Assembly (NCBI RefSeq): GCF_026427775.1
Contig: NZ_CP044532.1
Location: 434,001 to 498,000 of the forward strand
Direction: 5' to 3'
Origin: Arthrobacter sp. CDRTa11
GTDB taxonomy: Bacteria > Actinomycetota > Actinomycetes > Actinomycetales > Micrococcaceae
Length of the DNA stretch: 64,000 nt
Within the stretch, counting starts at the first letter, position 1; each line of letters opens with the position of its first letter. The position numbers and the translations under genes were made by a program. Below the pieces are notes generated by a model that saw only the letters and a list, made by a program, of their open reading frames with translations, had not been told where the DNA came from and did no database searches. Below are positions 9,049-17,964 of this stretch, one piece after another.

Positions 9049-9091
9049 GTTTCCCCGGCGGCCCAGGCCTAACCACGGAACTGCGGGAGAA

Positions 9092-10219
9092 CTAGAGCGC
9101 TGGCAGGATGTCCCGGGCCTCGCGCGAATCCATGCCAGTAGCCTCAAGCAGGTCCACCATGAGCGGCCTGAACAGCATAACCACTGTCTCGCCTTCCAGC
9201 CGCTGCACCTCCAGCAGCTTCGGGTGCAGCCGCAGTGCGATTTCGCTCAGGTCCTGCCGGGCCGTGCGCAGGTGGGCGCGCCGGACGCCGTCGTGGGTTT
9301 CTGCCAGCCCAAGGGAGAGCTCGTCGATCGCGGCAGCGGTGTCCTGCAGGACCTCGGAGAGGTTCTGAGTGGCTTCATCGGACAGGGCGGCATGGTTGAT
9401 GGCGCTGGTGAGCCGGCGCGCAAAAACCCGGCTGTTCCGCAGCGCCAGGTCAATGAAATCCAGCGATTGCTCCAGCCGGTCCAGCTCATCCCGGTGCCGG
9501 CGGTAGGCCGGAGCCAGGGTTGCCACTTCACCGGAGGCGCGCAGCGACTGGCGCATGCCGTCCACCAGCGGCTGGCAGTTCCGGCCGCGGATCAGCGCAT
9601 GCCATGCCTGGGTGGAATCGCTGTTGCCCAGCGCGGTGGCGCATTCGCGCAGCACCTCAGCGAGTTCGTGCAGCAGTTTCTGGACGTCCTTACGTGGTTC
9701 ACGCCGGGGGTCCTTCGGGATGAGGATGGTCACCAACAGGGCGCAAAGCCCGCCCACCACGGCATCCAGGCTGCGGGTGAAGGGCCCGCCGGCGGGCGCC
9801 GGCAGCAGCACCACCAGCAGGGACTGGAGCCCCAGCTGCGTGGTGAAGATGGTGCCGCTGTCCAAAAAACGGGCCAGCAGGATGGAAACCATCAGGACGA
9901 CGGCGGCCACCCAGATGCCGTCACCGAGCCAGTGCAGCAGCAGGTCGCCCACGGCGATGCCGATAGTGCAGCCCAGGCCCACCTCAACCACCCGGCGCAG
10001 CCTCGGCTCCCGGGAGAAACCCAACGCAATCAGCGACGACGTGGCTGCGAATAGCGGGCCGGTATGCCCCAGCACGTACTCGGCGAAGGCATAGGCACCC
10101 ACCGCGCACACGGTCATCTGGATGGCGGGGAGCAGGGAATTCCGGCTCCGGATCAGTCCGGTGCGGACGCGGCCACGCAGGAAGCGCCTGCCTGATGAGA
10201 GTCCTGCTGAAATGGCCAT
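9092..10219 (-). CDS. FUSC-type (aromatic acid exporter-like) membrane protein
   Basis: A 375-residue protein. The N-terminal half (about 25-150) holds five to six membrane helices, including CAVGAYAFAEYVLG and TIGIAVGDLLLHWLG; the C-terminal half is cytoplasmic, helical and charged. This matches the FUSC/DUF939 aromatic-acid-exporter architecture; its substrate is unknown. The start is ATG 10219 (GGAA five to eight bases upstream); an in-frame ATG at 10243 is also possible. It is a single gene, convergent with the sugar cluster and divergent from pstS. Confidence 0.82.
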   Translation of the reverse strand: MAISAGLSSGRRFLRGRVRTGLIRSRNSLLPAIQMTVCAVGAYAFAEYVLGHTGPLFAATSSLIALGFSREPRLRRVVEVGLGCTIGIAVGDLLLHWLGDGIWVAAVVLMVSILLARFLDSGTIFTTQLGLQSLLVVLLPAPAGGPFTRSLDAVVGGLCALLVTILIPKDPRREPRKDVQKLLHELAEVLRECATALGNSDSTQAWHALIRGRNCQPLVDGMRQSLRASGEVATLAPAYRRHRDELDRLEQSLDFIDLALRNSRVFARRLTSAINHAALSDEATQNLSEVLQDTAAAIDELSLGLAETHDGVRRAHLRTARQDLSEIALRLHPKLLEVQRLEGETVVMLFRPLMVDLLEATGMDSREARDILPAL

Positions 10220-10311
10220 GCGTTCCAGTCTATTCACCGGCATTGCACTACGGCCGGAGATGTGATGAGCGCAATGGTGACGCTGCACATGTAAGCCAAT
10301 ATGCCGCCGTC

Positions 10312-10352
10312 GTTAATTTCCCGTTCACTTTGGTCAGCCCATCCCGTTACCT
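10312..10352 (+). promoter_or_regulatory. Candidate PHO box upstream of pstS
   Basis: GTTAATT at 10312 and GTTCACT at 10323 are direct repeats exactly 11 bp apart, the spacing of PhoP-binding units in actinobacteria. Two weaker units (GTCAGCC at 10332, GTTACC at 10346) follow slightly out of phase. PhoP control of pstS under phosphate limitation is expected from the family. Confidence 0.45.
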
Positions 10353-10452
10353 GCGGCCCATAACTTCATAGAAGGTACACACCGTACGCATCGCGCTGCA
10401 GGGCGTCTCCGGCCCTCCCGCACCTGAATAACCCTGGAAGGGGTACATCTAA

Positions 10453-11574
10453 GTGAAGGCTCTCCGCTTCGGCCGCCACGCGGCCATTGCTGTTATCGCG
10501 GCAGGCGCACTCGCGCTCTCCGCCTGCGGTTCAGACAACGTCACGGGTGCTGCGCCCGCAGGCACCCAGACTTCGGCAGGACCCAAGGTCACCGGCACCC
10601 TGACCGGCATCGGCTCCTCCGCGCAGGGCGCGGCCATGGACGCCTGGAAGACCAACTTCGCCTCCGCCAACCAGGGCGCCACCGTGCAGTACTCCCCGGA
10701 TGGTTCCGGTGCAGGCCGCAAGGCACTCCTGGACGGTTCAGCACAGTTCGGCGGGTCCGACGCCTACCTCAAGGACGAAGAATACGCTTCGTCACAGACC
10801 GTCTGCGGCCCTGACGGTGCCCTGAACATCCCGGTTTACATTTCCCCGATCGCCGTTGCGTTCAACCTCCCGGGCCTGACTGAGCTGAAGCTTGACGCCC
10901 CCACCGTGGCGAAGATCTTCCGCGGCGAAATTGCCACCTGGAATGACCCGGCCATCACCGCCCTGAACCCGGGCGTCACCCTTCCGGACACCAAGGTCAC
11001 GCCCGTGAACCGCTCTGACGACTCCGGAACCACCACCAACTTCACCGACTACCTGGCAGCAGCGGCTCCCGAGGTCTGGACTGACAAGTCTTCAGGCGTC
11101 TGGCCGGCAAGCCTGCAGGGCGAAAACGCCAAGGGCACCTCCGGTGTGGTCAAGACCGTCACGGACACTCCCGGCGCCATCACCTACGCCGACGACTCTG
11201 CCGTCAGCGGCAAGCTCGGTGTGGCCCAGATCAAGGTGGGCGAGAGCTTCACCAAGATCTCCGCCGAAGCTGCAGCCAAGGCTGTTGACGCCGGCAAGCC
11301 CGTTGAAGGCCGCAGCGCCAACGACCTGTCCATCAAGCTGGACCGCAAGACCAGCATTGAGGGCGCCTACCCGATCGTCCTGGTTTCCTTCCACATCGTC
11401 TGCTCCACGTACGACAAGCAGGAGACCGTTGACCTGGTAAAGGCCTTTGAGAACTATGTAGTTTCTGAGGACGGCCAGAAGGCAGCCGCTGACTCCGCGA
11501 AGTCCGCACCGCTCTCCGCCGCACTGGCAGAGAAGGCCAAGAAGGCCATTGAAACCATCAAGGTCAAGTCCTAG
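10453..11574 (+). CDS. pstS: Phosphate ABC transporter phosphate-binding lipoprotein PstS
   Basis: A 373-residue lipoprotein with lipobox LSAC. Phosphate-ligand loops are visible: GSSAQG near the N-terminus, DGSGAGRKALL, and RSDDSGTTTNF. The GTG start at 10453 follows a purine-rich GGAAGGGG at 10436-10443. It captures inorganic phosphate outside the membrane for PstCA. It is first in pstSCAB, is preceded by a possible PHO box, and is separated from pstC by a hairpin. Confidence 0.96.
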   Translation: MKALRFGRHAAIAVIAAGALALSACGSDNVTGAAPAGTQTSAGPKVTGTLTGIGSSAQGAAMDAWKTNFASANQGATVQYSPDGSGAGRKALLDGSAQFGGSDAYLKDEEYASSQTVCGPDGALNIPVYISPIAVAFNLPGLTELKLDAPTVAKIFRGEIATWNDPAITALNPGVTLPDTKVTPVNRSDDSGTTTNFTDYLAAAAPEVWTDKSSGVWPASLQGENAKGTSGVVKTVTDTPGAITYADDSAVSGKLGVAQIKVGESFTKISAEAAAKAVDAGKPVEGRSANDLSIKLDRKTSIEGAYPIVLVSFHIVCSTYDKQETVDLVKAFENYVVSEDGQKAAADSAKSAPLSAALAEKAKKAIETIKVKS

Positions 11575-11591
11575 CACCTGTACCGACGCCG

Positions 11592-11625
11592 GTTCCCTGC
11601 CCTGCCGCAAGGCGGGGCGGGGAAC
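11592..11625 (+). terminator. Attenuator-like hairpin between pstS and pstC
   Basis: Arms GTTCCC...GGGAAC (11592-11597 / 11620-11625) enclose further GCC/GGC pairs with a GCAA tetraloop. It is followed by TTGGCTTTG, a poor T-run. It probably causes partial termination or stabilises pstS mRNA so binding protein is made in excess. Confidence 0.65.
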
Positions 11626-11684
11626 TTGGCTTTGTCAGCAGTAACCGCCAGTTTTCAGCACCACCACAACCGAAGGGTCGCCGA

Positions 11685-12617
11685 ATGACCGCCACCTCCC
11701 TGAGAGCTTCCCAGGGCGCAGGCCGCGCAGGGGACAAGATCTTTTCCGGAGCAACCCTGGCAGCAGGGTGCCTGATTCTTGCCGTCCTGTTCGGCGTTGC
11801 CCTGTTCCTGGTGATCCAGGCCATCCCGGCCCTGACCGCTCCCGCCGCGGAGATCCAGGGGGGTGCAGGCTTCTTTTCCTACATCTGGCCGATTGTCATT
11901 GGCACGCTCATCGCCGCGGTCATCGCACTGGTCATCGCCACGCCCGTGGCCATTGGCGTCGCGCTGTTCATCTCGCACTTCGCCCCGCGGAAACTGGCGG
12001 CTGGCCTGGGCTACGTCATTGACCTGCTCGCTGCCATTCCCTCGGTGGTCTATGGTGCCTGGGGCGCCGCATTCCTGGCCAAGGAAATCTCACCGGCCTA
12101 CAACTGGCTGGCCGCGAACATGGGCTGGCTGCCTATCTTCCAGGGTCCCGCGTCCGCCACGGGCAAGACCATTCTTACGGCGGGAATTGTCCTGTCCGTG
12201 ATGGTCCTGCCGATCATCACATCCCTGAGCCGCGAAATCTTCCTCCAGACCCCCAAGCTCCATGAGGAGGCAGCCCTCGCTCTGGGTGCCACGCGCTGGG
12301 AAATGATTAAAATGTCGGTCCTGCCGTTTGCCCGCCCCGGCATCATCAGCGCTGTCATGCTGGGACTCGGCCGTGCGCTCGGTGAAACCATGGCCGTTGC
12401 CCTGGTGCTTTCCTCCGGCGCCCTCACCGCCAGCCTGATCCAGTCCGGAAACCAGACCATCGCCGCCGAAATCGCCCTGAACTTCCCGGAAGCCAGCGGC
12501 CTCAAGGTCAGCACCCTCATCGCCGCCGGCCTGGTCCTGTTTGTGATCACCCTCGGCGTCAACATGATTGCCCGCTGGATCATCACGCGGCACAAAGAAT
12601 TCTCGGGAGCCAACTAA
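11685..12617 (+). CDS. pstC: Phosphate ABC transporter permease PstC
   Basis: A 310-residue permease with about six helices. The conserved EAA-type loop is EEAALALGATRWEMI followed by VLPFARPGI, and the GLGRALGETMAV motif of PstC is present. The ATG at 11685 follows GAAGGG. Its TAA is directly followed by the pstA ATG (12618). It pairs with PstA to form the phosphate channel. Confidence 0.96.
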   Translation: MTATSLRASQGAGRAGDKIFSGATLAAGCLILAVLFGVALFLVIQAIPALTAPAAEIQGGAGFFSYIWPIVIGTLIAAVIALVIATPVAIGVALFISHFAPRKLAAGLGYVIDLLAAIPSVVYGAWGAAFLAKEISPAYNWLAANMGWLPIFQGPASATGKTILTAGIVLSVMVLPIITSLSREIFLQTPKLHEEAALALGATRWEMIKMSVLPFARPGIISAVMLGLGRALGETMAVALVLSSGALTASLIQSGNQTIAAEIALNFPEASGLKVSTLIAAGLVLFVITLGVNMIARWIITRHKEFSGAN

Positions 12618-13730
12618 ATGACCTCCACCCTTACTCCCGTCCGCAGCAAGCGTTCGGCCCTGACCAAGGGCCAGCTGCCGAAGTACGCACCGTACGTGGT
12701 GCTCGCGATAGCCCTGATCGCCGGAGCCGCCATCCTCGCCCTGATCGGCTTCAACGCGTTCGGCTGGGGCATCGTCTCCGCCATCCTGTTCGCCGCCGGC
12801 CTGGTGGGCTGGAGCGCGGTGGTGGAAGGCTCGCGAAAGGCCAAGGACAAGCTGGCCACCTGCCTGGTCATGGGCTCGTTCCTGATCGCGCTGCTCCCGC
12901 TCATCTCCGTGATCTGGACAGTGCTGGTCAACGGCGTCCCAGGCCTCGTCACGCCGGGCTTCCTCACCAGCTCCATGAACGGCGTCACCGGGGTCTTCGA
13001 CAACAAGGCAGTGGAAGAGGGAACGCCCGTACTCGGCGGCATCTACCACGCGCTTCTGGGCACCGTGCAGATCACCCTCCTGGCCACGCTGATCTCCGTC
13101 CCGGTGGGCCTCCTGACCGCCATTTACCTGGTGGAGTACGGCAACGACGGCCGCCTGGCGCGTGCTATTACGTTCTTTGTGGACGTGATGACAGGCATCC
13201 CCTCGATCGTGGCCGGCCTCTTCGCCGCAGCCTTCTTCTTCGCCGTCATGGGACCGGGCACCAAGACAGGCGCCGTTGCCGCCGTCGCGCTTTCGGTCCT
13301 GATGATTCCGGTGGTGGTCCGCTCAAGCGAGGAAATGCTCAAGATTGTGCCCAACGAGCTGCGTGAAGCGGCCTACGCCCTGGGCGTGCGGAAATGGCGC
13401 ACCATCCTGAAGGTGGTCATCCCGACGGCGATCTCCGGAATCGCTTCCGGCGTCACCCTGGCGATCGCCCGCGTGATCGGGGAGACGGCGCCCATCCTTG
13501 TCACCGCCGGATTCGCCACGAGCATCAACAGCAACGTCTTTGGCGGCTGGATGGCCTCGCTGCCCACGTTCATCTACACCCAGATCCTGAACCCCACCTC
13601 CCCGGCGAACCCGGATCCGTCATCGCAGCGGGCGTGGGGTGCGGCCCTGGTGCTGATCATCCTGGTGATGGTCCTGAACCTTGGATCCCGGCTGATCGCC
13701 AGGGTTTTCGCCCCGAAATCCGGCCGATAG
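12618..13730 (+). CDS. pstA: Phosphate ABC transporter permease PstA
   Basis: A 370-residue permease, longer than the usual 280-300. The extra length is an N-terminal region of about 90 residues with two added hydrophobic segments (VVLAIALIAGAAILALIGF and the next one), common in actinobacteria. The core contains the coupling loop REAAYALGVRKWRTI and ARVIGETAPIL. It starts immediately after the pstC stop, so translation is probably coupled. Confidence 0.95.
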   Translation: MTSTLTPVRSKRSALTKGQLPKYAPYVVLAIALIAGAAILALIGFNAFGWGIVSAILFAAGLVGWSAVVEGSRKAKDKLATCLVMGSFLIALLPLISVIWTVLVNGVPGLVTPGFLTSSMNGVTGVFDNKAVEEGTPVLGGIYHALLGTVQITLLATLISVPVGLLTAIYLVEYGNDGRLARAITFFVDVMTGIPSIVAGLFAAAFFFAVMGPGTKTGAVAAVALSVLMIPVVVRSSEEMLKIVPNELREAAYALGVRKWRTILKVVIPTAISGIASGVTLAIARVIGETAPILVTAGFATSINSNVFGGWMASLPTFIYTQILNPTSPANPDPSSQRAWGAALVLIILVMVLNLGSRLIARVFAPKSGR

Positions 13731-13778
13731 CAATCCGGTCAATACACTTAATCCGTACCCAGCAAGTGAAGGAACACC

Positions 13779-14558
13779 ATGTCTAAGCGTATCGACGTCA
13801 AGGACCTGAACGTCTACTACGGCGATTTCCTGGCCGTGGAAGACGTCACCATCAACATCGAGGCCAAATCCGTGACGGCCTTCATCGGTCCTTCCGGCTG
13901 CGGAAAGTCCACATTCCTCCGCACCCTGAACCGCATGCACGAGGTGCTGCCCGGTGCCCGTGTGGAAGGCGAGGTCCTTCTGGACGGCGATAACCTGTAC
14001 GGTCCGGGCGTTGATCCGGTGACCGTGCGCTCGCAGATCGGCATGGTGTTCCAGCGGCCCAACCCGTTCCCCACCATGTCCATCCGGGACAACGTGCTGG
14101 CGGGTGTGAAGCTGAACAACCAGAAGATCTCCAAGGGCGAGGCAGACATCCTGGTGGAGCGGTCGCTGCAGGGCGCCAACCTCTGGAACGAGGTCAAGGA
14201 CAGGCTGGAAAAGCCGGGTTCAGGCCTTTCCGGCGGTCAGCAGCAGCGCCTCTGCATCGCCCGGGCCATCGCCGTGGAGCCGCAGGTCATCCTGATGGAT
14301 GAACCGTGTTCCGCGCTGGACCCCATCTCCACCCTGGCCATTGAGGATCTCATCAACGAGCTCAAGGACCAGTACACCGTGGTGATCGTGACCCACAATA
14401 TGCAGCAGGCCGCGCGCGTCTCGGACAAGACTGCCTTCTTCAACATTGCGGGGACCGGCAAGCCGGGCAAGCTGATCGAATTCGGCAACACGCACACCAT
14501 CTTCAGCAACCCCACCGTCAAAGCGACCGAGGACTACGTCTCCGGCCGCTTCGGATAA
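13779..14558 (+). CDS. pstB: Phosphate ABC transporter ATP-binding protein PstB
   Basis: A 259-residue ATPase. Walker [10 protein letters not shown] is at 37-45; the ABC signature [14 protein letters not shown] and Walker [14 protein letters not shown] are intact. It energises PstCA. The ATG at 13779 has GAAGGA upstream. Last gene of pstSCAB; no phoU follows, unlike the enterobacterial operon. A strong hairpin terminator lies 110 bases downstream. Confidence 0.97.
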   Translation: MSKRIDVKDLNVYYGDFLAVEDVTINIEAKSVTAFIGPSGCGKSTFLRTLNRMHEVLPGARVEGEVLLDGDNLYGPGVDPVTVRSQIGMVFQRPNPFPTMSIRDNVLAGVKLNNQKISKGEADILVERSLQGANLWNEVKDRLEKPGSGLSGGQQQRLCIARAIAVEPQVILMDEPCSALDPISTLAIEDLINELKDQYTVVIVTHNMQQAARVSDKTAFFNIAGTGKPGKLIEFGNTHTIFSNPTVKATEDYVSGRFG

Positions 14559-14576
14559 TCCCCACCGCCGCCCTAA

Positions 14577-14657
14577 CCTCGCAAGCTCGGTCAGGGAACC
14601 CTGGCGGCGTGGGCCCACCCAGCCGATCCCCAGGCCGTGGGCCCACCGGCTCGCAAG
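14577..14657. repeat. GC-rich palindromic repeat region after pstB
   Basis: It contains CCTCGCAAGCTCGG (14577-14590), a small AGGGAACCCT hairpin, two copies of the self-complementary GTGGGCCCAC, and a second CTCGCAAG (14650-14657). The first 14 bases recur exactly inside ureD (40718-40731), and a GTGGGCCC-like end is shared too. It looks like a member of an intergenic repeat family. Confidence 0.55.
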
Positions 14658-14669
14658 GCTTTTGCTGAC

Positions 14670-14732
14670 AGCGGCCTTGGACCGCTTGAACGGTGCTGCC
14701 CAGCACCGCTCAAGCGGGCCGGGGCCGCTTTT
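14670..14732. terminator. Bidirectional terminator between pstB and pit
   Basis: A long hairpin: AGCGGCC (14670-14676) pairs with GGCCGCT (14723-14729) outside, and CCGCTTGA.CGGTGCTG with CAGCACCG.TCAAGCGG inside, with one mismatch that becomes a G-U pair on the minus strand. A TTTT run follows on the plus strand. It serves the convergent pstSCAB and pit operons. Confidence 0.8.
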
Positions 14733-14752
14733 GCGTTGCCCTGTCCGGCCGC

Positions 14753-15766
14753 TTAGCCAGCCAGCGGGGACAGTGCCAGTGCCAGCACAAAAGCTCCGGC
14801 CGCCGTCGCGGCCGGAGTCAGGATCCACAGCCCCACGATCCGGATGACCAGCTTCCGGTTGGTCACGGAGAAGTTCTGGTTTTCGCCGGCTCCAAGGACC
14901 GCCGAGGTCACCGTGTGCGTTGTGGACACCGGCCAGTGCAGTCCGATGGCCCCCACAAAAAGCATCACGGCGCTGAAGATCTGGGCCACCGAGCCCCGAA
15001 GCGGATCAATCCTGGTGACTTTGTAACCGATGGTGTGCGAGATCCGCCAGCCGCCGAACAGCGTTCCTGCCGTGATCATCACAGCGGAGAGCAGCGCCAC
15101 CCACACAGGGATGGTGCCGCCGTCGGAATAGCCTGCCGCGAGCAGGGCAAGCAGCAGCACGGCGCTGACCCGCTGTCCGTCCTGCAGCCCGTGCCCGAAC
15201 GCCACCGCGCCTGCTGCGATGGACTGGCTTCGCCGGAAGCGCTGGTTGATGACATTCGGCTGGGCATAGCGGGCAGCCCAGGTCACCGGGAAAACCAGCA
15301 GGAACGCGCCGCTGTAGGCCACCAACGGGGAGAGCAGCAACGGCAGGACCACCTGGAGGAGAAGCGACTCGTCCACCCCGCCCACGCCTGTCCCGCCTAC
15401 CGCCACGCTGGCCAGCCCGGCGCCGGCGAGCCCGCCCACGAGCGCGTGCGTGGAGGATGCCGGAATCCCGCGCCACCACAGCAGGACGCCCCAGGCAAAG
15501 GCGCTCGCGAGGCCTGCAACCAGAATGCTGAGGCCATTCGTACCGGCAGGAAGGCTGATCCAGTGCTGGCTGACTGCCACTGCCAGGCTGGCGCTGAGCA
15601 GGGCCCCCAGGAAGTTGAAGAAGGCCGCAAGGAGCACCGCCACGGTGGGCGTCAGTGCCCGCGTGCGGACCGCCACGGCCACCGAGGTGGAAACGTCCCT
15701 GAAACCATTGAGGAAGGCAAACGCGGCAGTCAGCAGGACCACCGCGCTGAAGATTGCCCCAGACAC
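14753..15766 (-). CDS. pit: Low-affinity inorganic phosphate transporter (PiT family)
   Basis: A 337-residue membrane protein with about ten helices and the two PiT repeats: [16 protein letters not shown] in the N-terminal half, and [14 protein letters not shown] with the preceding GAIGLHWPV in the C-terminal half. It is a metal-phosphate/H+ symporter. The start is GTG 15766, one base after the DUF47 stop, so the pair is coupled. It is convergent with the high-affinity pst system, placing both uptake modes together. Confidence 0.93.
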   Translation of the reverse strand: MSGAIFSAVVLLTAAFAFLNGFRDVSTSVAVAVRTRALTPTVAVLLAAFFNFLGALLSASLAVAVSQHWISLPAGTNGLSILVAGLASAFAWGVLLWWRGIPASSTHALVGGLAGAGLASVAVGGTGVGGVDESLLLQVVLPLLLSPLVAYSGAFLLVFPVTWAARYAQPNVINQRFRRSQSIAAGAVAFGHGLQDGQRVSAVLLLALLAAGYSDGGTIPVWVALLSAVMITAGTLFGGWRISHTIGYKVTRIDPLRGSVAQIFSAVMLFVGAIGLHWPVSTTHTVTSAVLGAGENQNFSVTNRKLVIRIVGLWILTPAATAAGAFVLALALSPLAG

Positions 15767-15767
15767 G

Positions 15768-16385
15768 TCAGGATTCCTTGACGATGATGCTGCCCACCTG
15801 GGTGGCGATTCGGCGCATGTCCTTAGTGACTTCCACCAACTGGTTGGCGATATCCCGGTTTCGGGCGTACGGCGCCCACTTCATGTCGGCGATCATGTCA
15901 GCAACCCAGACGCGGTGGGTCCGCTCAGCACGCTTGGTAAGCCGGAGGATTTCGATCCAGTAGTCCTCGAGGTCGTCAAGGTTGTTGAGCCCGCGCATGG
16001 CGTCCACGGTGAGTTCCGCCTGGCGGCTGATAATCTCCAGCTGGTCAGCTGCCCGCTTGGGCAGCCGTTCCAGCTTGTACAGAGCCACCAGTTCCGCGGC
16101 GGCATCCATCTTTTCCATGGCCTCGTTGAGGTACCGGGACAGCGCGTACATGTCCTCGCGGGGGAGCGGGTTCACAAAGCTGGTACGCATATGCGTGAGC
16201 AGTGCGAAGTGCAGTTCCGCGGACTTGGCCTCGTGGTTGTGCATGTCCTCCACCAGCTTGGCGTGCTCAGCGGCGGGAACGCCCAGGATCTCGGCCAGGG
16301 TGGCGCTGGCCAGCACTATCTGGTGCGCCATCTGCGAAAGGAGGTTCAGCCCGGCGGGCTCCTGGGGGAAAAGGCGCAGCTTCAC
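15768..16385 (-). CDS. DUF47 (PhoU-like) phosphate transport accessory protein
   Basis: A 205-residue all-helical protein of the DUF47/PhoU-like family, which typically precedes pit and modulates PiT activity. The start is GTG 16385 (protein begins MKLRLFPQEPAGLNLLSQ); longer starts add proline/arginine-rich sequence not seen in the family. The stop TGA is one base before the pit GTG. Confidence 0.9.
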   Translation of the reverse strand: MKLRLFPQEPAGLNLLSQMAHQIVLASATLAEILGVPAAEHAKLVEDMHNHEAKSAELHFALLTHMRTSFVNPLPREDMYALSRYLNEAMEKMDAAAELVALYKLERLPKRAADQLEIISRQAELTVDAMRGLNNLDDLEDYWIEILRLTKRAERTHRVWVADMIADMKWAPYARNRDIANQLVEVTKDMRRIATQVGSIIVKES

Positions 16386-16698
16386 GTGGGGTACCGGTCT
16401 CCGGAGGATGTACTGGGCTGGGAGCCGCCGGCCTGTGACTTGACGCCGGCCCGCAGCTGACCCTAACTCTACCGGTGCCAGCCGTTCCGGCCGGAATTGG
16501 ACACTGGATCCTCTTGGAGCCGAGATAAGCGGGCACAAAAATGGTGCCGAACCGGATACGCCTCTCGGCGGTAGGCCGCTCTAGGCGGCTAATTGTTGAA
16601 GCCCGGGGGTTTCGCGGCTCGACACCAGTTTCAGTGTTCTACGTTGGCTGGCCCAAGTCAACATTGACAGATCGGACCCCCATGGGGTTCAGCGCAGG
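16386..16698. other. Intergenic region, no supported gene
   Basis: The 313 bases between the DUF47 gene start and the next stop hold the promoter region of the DUF47-pit operon. A 75-codon plus-strand frame overlaps the neighbouring gene and has no ribosome binding site. A TTGACA occurs near 16668 but has no matching -10. No other feature was found. Confidence 0.5.
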
Positions 16699-17358
16699 TC
16701 AGTCCAGCTCTCCCAGGCGCCAGGCGTTGGCGGCGTGCTCAAGGTCTTCGGCCGTTTTCACCAGCTGATGGGAGTTGCGCGTCAGTTTGCTCGCGTGGGC
16801 CTCATTGGCGTGCTCTGCCCCGTCCGCGATGGTGGCCTGGCCAAGCGCCACGACCCGGCAGAAAGCTGCGGACCGTTCCAGTGCGACGTCGAACTCGCCG
16901 TCGAACGCTCCGGACAGAATGGCGTCTGCCATGGCGGTCATCTCCTCGGCTCCCGGCGGCTCGGCGGCGCCCGCCACCACGTTGGAGACCTGGGCGGTGT
17001 CCTTGCCTGCACGGAAATACACCGAAATCCGCTCCGGATCCTGCACGGTGGCGGCCCGCAGCGCATACAGCCGCCACAGGGCACCGGGCAGGGAGCGCGC
17101 AGGGCTCTCGGCCCACAGCTCGGCGATGGCCTCCAGGCCTTGCTCGTCGGCAAGCCTGACCAGCCGTTCCGTGATGACGGGGTCGTCACTGTCACGGCCA
17201 TGGCGCACCAGCGCCTGGGCCGCAAGGTGGGCGGCCTCGGAGACGCGGGCGGGATCGGCGCCGCCCGCGAACGGTTCAAAATCTATGGGGGCGAAGGGCT
17301 TGGGCTTGTGGTGCCGGTTGGCTCCGCCGTAGTGGCTGGGTCCTGCTTGCTCGCTCAT
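16699..17358 (-). CDS. Conserved actinobacterial protein of unknown function
   Basis: A 219-residue soluble protein. It starts at ATG 17358 (AGGAG about 13 bases upstream); the reading frame continues upstream but that part is proline/arginine-rich and not coding-like. The N-terminal 40 residues are polar (HYGGANRHHKPKPFAPIDF). The rest is predicted helical, with repeated Ala/Glu-rich segments and no membrane helix or recognisable catalytic motif. I do not recognise a function. The neighbours, DUF47-pit and tRNA-Lys, do not suggest one. Confidence 0.72.
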   Translation of the reverse strand: MSEQAGPSHYGGANRHHKPKPFAPIDFEPFAGGADPARVSEAAHLAAQALVRHGRDSDDPVITERLVRLADEQGLEAIAELWAESPARSLPGALWRLYALRAATVQDPERISVYFRAGKDTAQVSNVVAGAAEPPGAEEMTAMADAILSGAFDGEFDVALERSAAFCRVVALGQATIADGAEHANEAHASKLTRNSHQLVKTAEDLEHAANAWRLGELD

Positions 17359-17669
17359 GGCACCCACGCTACTCCTGTGCTGCGGCGGAAATCGAGCATC
17401 CGGCCGCACCTGGGCTTCAGGGGTTCCCAAGGCTCCAGGGGCGCCGTCGAATGCTATGCCGGAAAGCGGTGCCGGAGGGCGGTGCCGAAGCGGCGCCAGA
17501 ACCCTGTGCCGCATATCTGCGCAGGAGGGCGGCTCCAGCGCCGCAGCCGAGATCCCGGGAGGAAAGTACGACGGCGATGCCCACACCGTGCAGAGCGGCC
17601 CCGCGCGTGGGGTACAGTATTTAACGTCCAGAAATGGACTGGGCTGATGGCTGTTATGGCCGTCGGCTG
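17359..17669. other. Divergent intergenic region upstream of tRNA-Lys
   Basis: 311 bases between the conserved-protein start and tRNA-Lys. A TACAGT at 17612-17617 could be the -10 of the tRNA promoter, but no good -35 lies 17 bases upstream. Open frames here have arginine/proline-rich, non-coding composition. Confidence 0.4.
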
Positions 17670-17742
17670 GGGCCTTTAGCTCAGTTGGTAGAGCATCGGA
17701 CTTTTAATCCGTGGGTCGTGGGTTCGAGCCCCACAGGGCCCA
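17670..17742 (+). tRNA. tRNA-Lys (anticodon TTT)
   Basis: A cloverleaf can be folded: acceptor GGGCCTT pairs with AGGGCCC (one G-U), D-stem GCTC/GAGC with loop AGTTGGTA, anticodon loop CTTTTAA (anticodon TTT), and T-arm GTGGG/CCCAC around TTCGAGC. Discriminator A is at 17742. CCA is not encoded. The 27-43 pair is a T-T mismatch. Confidence 0.97.
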
Positions 17743-17761
17743 CTCTTTTAGCGAAGAGTGG

Positions 17762-17802
17762 AAAACCCCGGCTTCCTGTCACCAGGAGGCCGGGGTTTTT
17801 TG
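17762..17802 (+). terminator. Intrinsic terminator of tRNA-Lys
   Basis: The stem AAAACCCCGGC...GCCGGGGTTTT is extended by CCTG/CAGG around a short TCAC loop, followed by TTTTTTGTTT. It is a classic Rho-independent terminator 20 bases after the tRNA. Confidence 0.9.
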
Positions 17803-17826
17803 TTTCCTGCCAAATATGCCGCCGAA

Positions 17827-17855
17827 TGTGATCGCTCACACGCTTTACGTATACT
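17827..17855 (+). promoter_or_regulatory. Promoter with palindrome upstream of the VWA protein gene
   Basis: The palindrome TGTGATCGCTCACA (17827-17840) resembles a CRP/GlxR half-site pair but with 4 rather than 6 central bases. A good -10, TATACT, is at 17850-17855. The palindrome occupies the -35 position, so a bound regulator would either replace or block the -35 contact. Confidence 0.5.
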
Positions 17856-17964
17856 GATCTGGTTCCGCGGCCTTCCGGCCTCCCAGTGTCGGGAGGTCAT
17901 GGGGAAAGTGCTGGCCGGCTCCTTTCCGGCGCGCCGGAGTACCCAGCAGATAGGTGCCACGTTC

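Noticed and set aside
10359..10380. pstS -10 element around CATAAC or TAGAAG
   Set aside because: Several weak matches compete and none has a good -35 at 17 bp; not listed as a promoter.
14693..15781. 362-codon plus-strand frame opposite pit
   Set aside because: Antisense to the PiT transporter and its coupled partner; composition is non-coding.
16541..16768. 75-codon plus-strand small gene
   Set aside because: No ribosome binding site, overlaps the end of the neighbouring gene, and shows no conserved-looking sequence.
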